This document shows, piece after piece, positions 52,080 through 58,547 of a stretch of DNA of 58,547 nt (position 1 is the first letter of the stretch; every line of letters begins with the position of its first letter). A model generated the notes under the pieces. It worked only from the letters and a program-made list of their open reading frames with translations, did not search any database and was not told the DNA's origin. This DNA comes from Kribbella antibiotica (GTDB lineage Bacteria > Actinomycetota > Actinomycetes > Propionibacteriales > Kribbellaceae): the NCBI RefSeq assembly GCF_004349055.1, contig NZ_SMKX01000040.1:1-58547 (forward strand), given 5' to 3'. The position numbers were made by a program, and so were the translations under genes.

Positions 52080-52870
52080 CTACTGCCTGGCAGCGGCAGC
52101 AGAAGCTCGCTGGTCGAACTGGTAGAGGTCGATGGTGCAGAGGGCGCGGAAGCCCAGCGACGCGTAGACCGAACGGCCGGCTGACGAGGAAGTCAGCACG
52201 GCATACCCGCTGCCTACCTGCGCCAATGCGGCGTGGGTGAGGGCGGCGCCGATGCCGCGGCGGCGGGCTTCTGGCACGGTCATCACGAAGTAGACGCCCG
52301 CGACACCGGCGGCGAGGTAGACGGTGATGGTGCCGGCCGGTACGCCGTCGACGGTCGCGACGTAGTGGCGCCAGGGGTCGTCGTAGCCGAGCACCCGGTA
52401 GACCGAGGCCGCCCACTGGGCCTCCTTCTCGCCCTCACCGAAGCCGCGAGCCAGCGTGTCCGCCCAGACAGCCAGTGCGGCGTCGTCGGTCACTCGCTCA
52501 AGCTGCAACCCCGGTACGACGCGCGGCGCCACCAGCTCGTCGAGTGCGACCGCCATCCCGGGCTCGGAGCCGTCGGGCGCGAAACCCGCGGCGAGTAGGC
52601 GCTCACCCAGTTCGGGGGACTGCATCGACGGGCCGACATGCCAGCAGCCGGGGACGTCGTACCGGCGGAGTTCGGCTGCTGATTCGGGGATGGCTCGGTC
52701 CAGGTCACCGCGGCTGCGACTACTGCGTTGTGGTAGTCGAGGGGTGAGCCGCCGATCGTCCAGCGGGCGGTGGCGTCGTCGCGTTGGGAGCCGCCGCCGG
52801 CTGCGCCCATGGCCATCAGGAGTTCGGCGGTGTTGTCTTCGATCGCGCGCACCAGCTCGCTGTCGTCCAT
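52080..52870 (-). pseudogene. frameshifted GNAT acetyltransferase
   Basis: The N-terminal part (from ATG 52870: MDDSELVRAIEDNTAELLMA, then WTIGGSPLDYHNAVV) is in one frame and ends at 52490. The C-terminal part (DLDRAIPESAAELRRYDVPG, then WHVGPSMQSPELGERLLAAG and the acetyl-CoA loop VPEARRRGIGAALTHAAL) continues in the other frame to the stop at 52080. The two fit end to end as one protein of about 262 residues if a single base change near 52690-52715 is corrected. Either a real disruption or a sequencing error. The C-terminal ORF from ATG 52625 alone (181 residues) would keep the GNAT core and might still be made. Confidence 0.8.
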
Positions 52871-52912
52871 CAACTCAGTGTTGCGGAGCTTGCTGGTGGG
52901 CGCGAGAGAGTT

Positions 52913-53317
52913 TCAGCCTGGAAGGGCGTTCCACTGCTCCAGCGTGGAGATCAACAGGGTTGCCGTCGGGAGAGCGAGCAGTTCGGGGCGAGTGACGAAG
53001 CGGGCGTCGGTGGCGTCGTCGCCGGGGGTGAGGGTGCCGGACAGGGGAGTGGCCTCGTAGTCGCGGATGACGTACAGCCGGCCTTGCGGGGCCTCGCGTT
53101 CGACCTCGCCGACCAGAGTGCCGACCTGGACGGTCAGGCCGGTCTCTTCAGCGACCTCGCGCACGACTGCGGTGGGGTCGTCTTCACCGGGTTCGACGCG
53201 GCCGCCGGGCAAGGACCAGAGGCCGCGACCGGGGTCGTTGGCGCGGCGAACGACGAGTAGGCGGCGTTGCTCGTCGTACACGAGTGCTCCCACACAGTCG
53301 ACACGTTCCCGATCCAT
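52913..53317 (-). CDS. Nudix hydrolase
   Basis: 134 residues. Complete Nudix box GGRVEPGEDDPTAVVREVAE followed by ETGL. Start at ATG 53317 (MDRERVDCVGALV); the very long frame upstream is antisense to the PHP gene. Hydrolyses a nucleoside diphosphate linked to some moiety; MutT-like cleanup is possible. Divergent from the PHP-domain gene. Confidence 0.9.
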   Translation of the reverse strand: MDRERVDCVGALVYDEQRRLLVVRRANDPGRGLWSLPGGRVEPGEDDPTAVVREVAEETGLTVQVGTLVGEVEREAPQGRLYVIRDYEATPLSGTLTPGDDATDARFVTRPELLALPTATLLISTLEQWNALPG

Positions 53318-53431
53318 GCCAGGAAGGGTAGGCCGAGTTGGCCACAATCGGCGGATCCGGGGGTGCGCGGCGGCTAGCATCTGGGGTGACAGAAGTCCAT
53401 ATCTTGTTCGGCGAAGGGATCCCGACCGCTC

Positions 53432-54316
53432 GTGCGCATCGATCTGCACACCCACTCGAACCGCTCGGACGGCACCGATCCGGTGGACGACCTGATCACG
53501 CATGCCCAGCAGGCCGGGCTCGATGTGATCGCGCTCACCGATCACGACACCGCCGACGGCTGGGTGGAGGGGCGGCTGGCGGCGGAGCGGCTCGGCATCG
53601 GGTTCGTGCCGGGGATCGAGATCTCCTGCAAACTCAACGGCATCAGCGTGCACCTGCTGGGCTATCTGCTCGACCCGTCGTCTCCGCAGCTGGCCGACGA
53701 GTTGCGGACGGTGCGTGAGGGCCGCACCGACCGGATCCCGGCGATTGTTGCCCGGCTCAACTCGATCGGCGTCGCGCTGACGGTGGACGAAGTGCTGGCC
53801 CAAGCCACCGGTACGCCGTCGGTCGGGCGGCCGCATGTCGCCGACGCATTGGTTGCCAACGGCACCGTTGTGAACCGGACCGAGGCGTTCGACCGGTTCC
53901 TGGCCGACGGCCGGGCCGGCCACGTGTCGCACTACGCGATCGAGCCCGGGCACGCGATCGACCTCGTCCGCGCGGCCGGTGGCGTGCCGGTGATTGCGCA
54001 TCCGTGGGGCCGGTCCAGCCACAAGGTGATGACCGAGGACATGATCGCGCAGCTGGTCAGTGAGCACGGATTGGCGGGGATCGAGGTCGAGCATCAGGAC
54101 CACTCGCCGCAGTCGCGGGCTGCGCTGACCCGGATTGCCGACGATCTCGGGATCATCCGGACCGGGTCGAGCGATCACCACGGTGCCGGGAAGATCGACC
54201 ACGATCTGGGTGTCAACACGACCGACCCGGAACAGTTCGAGCGGCTTCTCGAGGTCGCGAAATCCAACGCTGCCGCGGCTGACGGCGTACAAGTTCCAGA
54301 GGCGTGGCTGCCGTGA
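53432..54316 (+). CDS. PHP-domain phosphoesterase (nucleoside 3',5'-bisphosphate/TrpH type)
   Basis: 294 residues from a GTG start. PHP metal motifs: RIDLHTHSNRSDG, IALTDHDTADGW, GIEISCKLNG, IAHPWGR, and the late GSSDHHG. Matches the TrpH/RNase AM family that removes the 3' phosphate of pAp or acts on RNA 5' ends. The GTGA overlap couples it to the marC gene. Confidence 0.88.
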   Translation: MRIDLHTHSNRSDGTDPVDDLITHAQQAGLDVIALTDHDTADGWVEGRLAAERLGIGFVPGIEISCKLNGISVHLLGYLLDPSSPQLADELRTVREGRTDRIPAIVARLNSIGVALTVDEVLAQATGTPSVGRPHVADALVANGTVVNRTEAFDRFLADGRAGHVSHYAIEPGHAIDLVRAAGGVPVIAHPWGRSSHKVMTEDMIAQLVSEHGLAGIEVEHQDHSPQSRAALTRIADDLGIIRTGSSDHHGAGKIDHDLGVNTTDPEQFERLLEVAKSNAAAADGVQVPEAWLP

Positions 54317-54930
54317 ACAGCATCATCAACCTTGGATTGCTCAGCGAGGTCGTGGTCACGCTCTTCGTGATCATGGACCCGCCGGGGACTGTGCCGGTGT
54401 TCATCTCGCTGACCGCGGGCCAGTCACGGGCGGTCCGCAAGCGGGCGGCGTGGCAGGCGGTGTTGGTTGCCTTCGGCGTCATTGTGGTGTTCGCGGCCTT
54501 CGGCCAGCAGATCCTGAACAACCTGGGGATCACACTTCCGGCGCTGCAGTGCGCGGGCGGTCTGCTGCTTCTGCTGATCGCCTTGCAGTTGCTGACCGAC
54601 ACAGCTGAAGACCCGGTTCAGACCAAGAACGTGAACATCGCCTTCGTCCCGTTGGGTACGCCGTTGCTGGCGGGCCCGGGTGCCATCGTCGCCACCATGG
54701 TGTTCGTGCAGCGCGCGCACGGTGCACTCCCGGACGTGATCGCGATCTCGGTCGGCATCATCCTGATCCACCTGATCATGTGGCTGACACTGCGGTTCTC
54801 CGGCGTGATCATGCGGATCCTCGGCGAGAACGGTGTGCTGCTGGTGACTCGCATCGCCGGTCTGCTGCTGAGCGCGATCGCCGTACAGCTCGTCGCGGAC
54901 GCGGTGAGCGACTTCATCAAGGCCGGCTGA
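54313..54930 (+). CDS. MarC-family integral membrane protein
   Basis: 205 residues, six likely membrane helices. VVVTLFVIMDPPGTVPVFISL is the family signature; GTPLLAGPGAIVATMV is the second. The role of the family is unclear despite the old multiple-antibiotic-resistance name. GTG 54313 overlaps the TGA of the PHP gene and is preferred over GTG 54304. Confidence 0.88.
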   Translation: MNSIINLGLLSEVVVTLFVIMDPPGTVPVFISLTAGQSRAVRKRAAWQAVLVAFGVIVVFAAFGQQILNNLGITLPALQCAGGLLLLLIALQLLTDTAEDPVQTKNVNIAFVPLGTPLLAGPGAIVATMVFVQRAHGALPDVIAISVGIILIHLIMWLTLRFSGVIMRILGENGVLLVTRIAGLLLSAIAVQLVADAVSDFIKAG

Positions 54931-55036
54931 CCGATCCGGTTGCTCCTCTGCCCGATCCCCGTGCCAGCGCTATGTGCGTGGCGTGCCAGTGGGGGTTGCG
55001 AGGGTGGGGGCAACAAGCGGAGAGGGGTTGGGCGCG

Positions 55037-55870
55037 ATGGGTGCCAAGACGGTGAACAAGCTGGCTGTGCCGGGGGCGACGCTGCATTACGAGGTGACCG
55101 GGTCGGGGCCGGTCCTGCTGCTGATCGCCGGTGGCGGGACGGACGCCGGGATCTTCGACGGGATCGTCGGGCGGCTCGCCGCAGACTACACAGTGGTCGC
55201 GTACGACCCGCGCGGCAACTCACGCAGCCCGTACGACGGTCCTGCCGCAGACGAGCGTGTCGACCAGTCGGCGGATGATGCGCTGGCGCTGCTTGACGCG
55301 GTCGGCGGACACGAACCGGCGTACGTGCTCGGGAGCAGTTCAGGCGCGATCACCGGCCTCGAACTGATCACCCGGTACCCCGATCGGGTCCGGATGCTGG
55401 TTGCCCACGAACCGCCGTGTGTCGAGGTACTGCCCGATGCGGCCGACCACCGTGCGTTCTTCGAGCAGGTCTACGACACCTACCGCACCGACGGCGTCGA
55501 AGCAGCCGACTTCCTCTTCATGCGGGGGATCGGTACCGACCAGGACGACATGCCTGCACCGGAGGACCTGCTGCCCGAGGTCGGCGAGATGTTCCTGCGG
55601 TTCCAGGCCAACGCGGCGAACTTCTACGAGCACAAACTGCTGCCGTTCACCCGGTACCAGCCGGACCTGGACGCCCTGAAAGCCGTTGCCAGCCGCATCG
55701 TTCCCGCAGCGGGAGCGGAGTCGCTGGAGTATCTCCCGGCGCGCCCGATCCAGCACATCGCAGAAGGCCTCGGCTGGCCCACTGTGAGCTTCCCCGGCAA
55801 CCACGGCGGCTACGCCTCGCACCCAGAGCAGTTCGCCACCCTCCTCGCCCGAGTCCTCGAGTCCGACTGA
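55037..55870 (+). CDS. alpha/beta hydrolase
   Basis: 277 residues from ATG 55037 (GGAGAGG about 10 nt upstream). LHYEVTGSGPVLLLIAGGG, the AYDPRGNSRSPYDG strand-4 turn, nucleophile Ser in LGSSSGAITGLEL and late His in GNHGGYASHPEQF. Typical of general soluble esterase/epoxide-hydrolase-like enzymes; substrate unknown. Followed by a strong terminator. Confidence 0.87.
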   Translation: MGAKTVNKLAVPGATLHYEVTGSGPVLLLIAGGGTDAGIFDGIVGRLAADYTVVAYDPRGNSRSPYDGPAADERVDQSADDALALLDAVGGHEPAYVLGSSSGAITGLELITRYPDRVRMLVAHEPPCVEVLPDAADHRAFFEQVYDTYRTDGVEAADFLFMRGIGTDQDDMPAPEDLLPEVGEMFLRFQANAANFYEHKLLPFTRYQPDLDALKAVASRIVPAAGAESLEYLPARPIQHIAEGLGWPTVSFPGNHGGYASHPEQFATLLARVLESD

Positions 55871-55876
55871 ACCCCC

Positions 55877-55910
55877 GGCCGGCCGGAGTCTGAGGGGTCT
55901 CCGGCCGGCC
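55877..55910 (+). terminator. hairpin terminator
   Basis: Perfect 12-bp stem GGCCGGCCGGAG / CTCCGGCCGGCC with a 10-nt loop, 6 nt after the hydrolase stop. Confidence 0.8.
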
Positions 55911-56122
55911 CGGCTCAGCCTGCGGCCGATAATCCGGTTGACGGGTGCGCGCCCACGTCGTACGGTCTGCATCTTTCCTTGACAAAACGGCGTGGGGTCA
56001 CTCATGCCTGCCACAGTGGTGTCCGAACCCCCGGGTCCTGATGGAATCGGGGTGCTTCTGCGTGCCGCTGGGTGGATCAGGGGATTCGGGCATCACTCTC
56101 GAGGTAGTGAGAGGAGGTTGCC

Positions 56123-56920
56123 GTGGGCGTCTATTGGGCGATCGCAGTGCGGTCGTTCCGGCGCTTTTCGACGTACCGGATGGCGACTGTGTCCGGCGCG
56201 TTCACCAATTCGGTGTTCGGGTTCATCCTGTGCGGGGTGTATCTGACGTTGTGGCACGAGCGGCCAGGACTCGGCGGGTACGACGTCAATGACGCGCTGA
56301 CGTTCGTTTGGCTGCAACAGGGGTTGCTGCTGCCGATCGGCATCTTCGGCGCCAGTACGACGATCGAGCTCGGCGAGCGGATCCGCAGCGGCGAGATCGC
56401 GGTCGACCTGTACCGGCCGACCCACCTGATGGTGTGGTGGATGTCGATGGATCTCGGCCGGGCGATGTTCCAGCTGATCGTGCGTGGTGGAGTGCCGTTG
56501 CTGGTCGGGGCGTTGGTGTTCGACCTGAAGTTCCCGAGCGGGCCGGTCAGATGGCTGGCGGTTGCGCTGGGGTTGGTGCTCGGGATCCTGGTCAGCTTCG
56601 GGATCCGGTACCTGGTTGCGCTGTCGGCGTTCTGGATCAACGATTCCCGCGGGTCGGAGGCGGCGGCGATGCTGCTGTCGCTGTTCTTCTCCGGGACGAT
56701 CCTGCCGCTGGTCGTGTTCCCGGGCTGGTTCGGTGAGTTCGCGCGTGCGACACCGTGGGCGGGCACGCTGCAGGTGCCGATCGACATCTGGCTCGGGCGG
56801 AGCCCGAACGGGATCGGCGGCGCGCTGCTCTTCCAGCTCGGCTGGATCCTGGTGCTGTTGCTGGCTGGGCAGTTGCTGACGCAGTTGGCCATGCGCAAGG
56901 TGGTGGTCCAAGGTGGTTGA
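56123..56920 (+). CDS. ABC-2 type exporter permease (first)
   Basis: 265 residues from GTG 56123 with a strong AGGAGG 5 nt upstream. Six likely membrane helices and no ATP-binding domain. The start VYWAIAVRSFRRFSTYRMATV and RIRSGEIAVDLYRPTHLMVW are typical of the split ABC-2 permeases encoded as a pair before a daunorubicin-type ATPase. The cargo is unknown. Overlaps the second permease by 8 nt. Confidence 0.88.
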   Translation: MGVYWAIAVRSFRRFSTYRMATVSGAFTNSVFGFILCGVYLTLWHERPGLGGYDVNDALTFVWLQQGLLLPIGIFGASTTIELGERIRSGEIAVDLYRPTHLMVWWMSMDLGRAMFQLIVRGGVPLLVGALVFDLKFPSGPVRWLAVALGLVLGILVSFGIRYLVALSAFWINDSRGSEAAAMLLSLFFSGTILPLVVFPGWFGEFARATPWAGTLQVPIDIWLGRSPNGIGGALLFQLGWILVLLLAGQLLTQLAMRKVVVQGG

Positions 56921-57728
56921 GCGCTTGCTGCGCGCACCAGGCCAGTACTGGATGCTCGCCGGGATGTGGATCCGATCGACCCTCGCGTATCCGCTGTCGT
57001 TCGCCCTGATGATGGTGACCGGGGTCTTGATCACGATCACGGACTTCGTCGCGGTACTGCTGATGTTCAGCCATATCAACGCTTTCGGCGGATTCTCGCT
57101 GGCAGAGATGGCGTTGCTGTACGCAACTTCCTCGCTGACGATGGGGATCGCCGACCTGCTCACCGGGTCGATCGAGCGGGTCGGACGCCGGATCCGGAGT
57201 GGTTCACTGGACGCCTATCTGGTCCGGCCGGTGCCGGCCTTCATCCAGACCGCGGCCGACGAGTTCCGGCTCGACAAGGTCGGCCGGGTGCTGCAGGCAC
57301 TGACTGTGCTGGTGATCGCGCTGACTCAGATCGACGTCGACTGGACCGTTGCCCGAGGCATCATGCTGGTGGTCGGCGTGGTCTCCGGTGCGCTGATCTT
57401 CTGTTCGTTCTTCACTCTCGGCGCGGCCTTCCAGTTCATCGCGATCGATTCCGCCGAACTGTCCAATTCCTTCACGTACGGCGGCCGCACGTTGACGCAG
57501 TACCCGTTGACCGCGTTCGGGACGGACGTCGTCCGGGCCGTCACGTTCGTCGTACCGCTCGCCTTCGTCAACTTCTATCCAGTGCTGTTCCTGCTGGGCA
57601 AACAGGCCCCACTGGGACTGCCGTCCTGGATCGGTCTGCTGTCCCCGGTCGCCGCCGCTGTGATGGTCGCCTTCGCGGCCCTCGGCTGGCGCGGTGGTCT
57701 TCGTCGCTATCGCAGTACAGGGAGCTGA
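56913..57728 (+). CDS. ABC-2 type exporter permease (second)
   Basis: 271 residues, GTG start overlapping the first permease. Six likely membrane helices; RRIRSGSLDAYLVRPVPAFI is the cognate of the motif in the first permease. Together they form the membrane part of an exporter whose ATPase follows 3 nt later. Confidence 0.88.
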   Translation: MVERLLRAPGQYWMLAGMWIRSTLAYPLSFALMMVTGVLITITDFVAVLLMFSHINAFGGFSLAEMALLYATSSLTMGIADLLTGSIERVGRRIRSGSLDAYLVRPVPAFIQTAADEFRLDKVGRVLQALTVLVIALTQIDVDWTVARGIMLVVGVVSGALIFCSFFTLGAAFQFIAIDSAELSNSFTYGGRTLTQYPLTAFGTDVVRAVTFVVPLAFVNFYPVLFLLGKQAPLGLPSWIGLLSPVAAAVMVAFAALGWRGGLRRYRSTGS

Positions 57729-57731
57729 GTC

Positions 57732-58547
57732 GTGCCAGTCATCGAATTGTCCGACGTGTCGCGGTCCTTCACCGTCACGTCACGCACCGGCCTGCGCCGC
57801 ACCAAACGCGAGGTCCGCGCCGTCGACGGCCTGTCCTTCAGCGTCGAACCAGGCGAGGTCGTCGGCTACATCGGCCCGAACGGCGCCGGCAAGTCCACCA
57901 CCATCAAGATGCTCACCGGCATCCTCGTCCCGAGCGGCGGCACCATCCGCGTTGCCGGCGTCGACCCGTCCCGCCACCGCCTCAACCTCGCCAAACGCAT
58001 CGGCGTCGTCTTCGGCCAGCGCACCACCCTCTGGTGGGACCTGCCGCTGAAAGACTCCTTCGCCGTCCTGCAGAAGATGTACGGCGTCCCGATCGCCCGC
58101 CACCGCGAAAACCTCGCCACCTTCGTGGAACTGCTCGATCTCGGCGACCTCCTCGACGTACCGGTCCGCCAACTGTCACTAGGCCAACGCATGCGCGGCG
58201 ACATCGCCGCCGCCCTGCTCCACGACCCCGAGATCGTCTACCTCGACGAACCCACCATCGGCCTCGACGTCATCAGCAAGGCCCGCCTCCGCACCTTCCT
58301 CGCCGAGGTCAACGCCGAACGCCAAACCACCGTCATCCTCACCACCCACGACCTCGACGACATCGAAGCCCTCTGCACCAGAGTCATGGTCATCGACCAC
58401 GGCCGCCAAATCTTCGACGGCACCCTCCCCGAGCTCCGCTCCAGCCAGTCCGCCCCCAGAACCCTGGTAGTAGACCTGGCCACGTCCCTCCCACCCATCA
58501 CCATCCCCGGCGCCACCGTCACCAAAGTCGACGGCCCCCGCCAGCAC
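57732..58547 (+). CDS. ABC exporter ATP-binding protein (cut by window end)
   Basis: At least 272 residues, no stop before the window end, so partial at the 3' end. GTG start 3 nt after the permease. Walker A IGPNGAGKSTTIKML, ABC signature LSLGQRMRGDIAAALL, Walker B VYLDEPTIGLD and the switch His in LTTHDLDDIE. The D-loop and the ELLDLGDLLDVPVRQLSLGQ spacing match daunorubicin-resistance type (DrrA/YadG-like) ATPases. Confidence 0.93.
   Translation, partial: MPVIELSDVSRSFTVTSRTGLRRTKREVRAVDGLSFSVEPGEVVGYIGPNGAGKSTTIKMLTGILVPSGGTIRVAGVDPSRHRLNLAKRIGVVFGQRTTLWWDLPLKDSFAVLQKMYGVPIARHRENLATFVELLDLGDLLDVPVRQLSLGQRMRGDIAAALLHDPEIVYLDEPTIGLDVISKARLRTFLAEVNAERQTTVILTTHDLDDIEALCTRVMVIDHGRQIFDGTLPELRSSQSAPRTLVVDLATSLPPITIPGATVTKVDGPRQH

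Noticed and set aside
52490..52870. Programmed frameshift in the acetyltransferase
   Set aside because: I see no slippery heptamer or following pseudoknot near 52690-52715; a disruptive or assembly frameshift is the simpler reading.

Overview
The window is high-GC, densely coded DNA with many GTG starts and many ATGA or GTGA stop/start overlaps. This is typical of an actinobacterium. Gene content (ADP-glucose route of glycogen synthesis, SigE/RseA/HtrA/TatB, F420-type PPOX protein, HtpX/PspAB, LacI-controlled CUT1 sugar import without its own ATPase) would fit a soil member of the Propionibacteriales such as Kribbella or Nocardioides. That placement is inference. I see no rRNA, tRNA, CRISPR array, intact insertion sequence or phage gene.

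Layout. 1-3.6 kb (minus strand): a secreted lipase-like protein, the GlgA/GlgM glycosyltransferase and two tandem paralogous acetyltransferases. 3.66-11.6 kb (plus): glgC runs by an ATGA overlap into a compact kynurenine operon (kynU, kmo, semialdehyde dehydrogenase, RidA-type deaminase, 3-hydroxyanthranilate dioxygenase, ACMS decarboxylase, formamidase-like hydrolase). It covers N-formylkynurenine to 4-oxalocrotonate; tryptophan dioxygenase is absent. 11.6-15.9 kb: two divergent operons (hydrolase-P450-ferredoxin and TetR-SDR-PPOX) share a control region with two adjacent 23-bp operator-like palindromes. 15.9-18.7 kb: a wHTH remnant, an O-methyltransferase, and a divergent DeoR/SIS pair. 18.8-20.8 kb: a secreted PET-hydrolase-like cutinase convergent with a beta-lactamase-fold hydrolase, separated by a strong hairpin.

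20.9-25.4 kb: an envelope-stress operon (ECF sigma factor with a SigE-type promoter in front of it, zinc-type membrane anti-sigma factor, exported RseB-like protein, HtrA protease, TatB). 25.3-30.9 kb (minus): acetyltransferase, Mrp, PspAB, HtpX, DUF1003, MgtE-N/CBS and a hypothetical protein. 31-39.7 kb: CoA-ester lyase, cyclophilin, a membrane Ser/Thr kinase, acyl-CoA dehydrogenase, a wHTH regulator, CorA, a stress-type membrane protein and a MaoC hydratase. GlgA/GlgC, the O-methyltransferase, SigE-RseA-HtrA-TatB, Mrp, MgtE/CBS and CorA occur in the same order as in the Mycobacterium tuberculosis Rv1212c-Rv1239c region (recalled), with the catabolic operons inserted between.

39.7-49.5 kb (minus): a carbohydrate locus: LacI regulator with its own operator, sugar-binding lipoprotein, two permeases, a Tat-exported glycoamylase-like protein, a GH39-like glycosidase and a GH29 fucosidase. 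49.6-51.2 kb: histidine phosphatase, then a TetR/DUF4267 divergent pair with three TAGC-N3-GCTA palindromes between them.

51.22-52.08 kb has no convincing gene but is strongly structured. Four diverged hairpin units at about 82-bp spacing lie inside an imperfect inverted repeat of about 690 bp. This is the best candidate for something undescribed. It is followed by a frameshifted acetyltransferase, a Nudix hydrolase, a PHP phosphatase-MarC pair, an alpha/beta hydrolase, and an ABC exporter (two permeases plus an ATPase cut by the window end).
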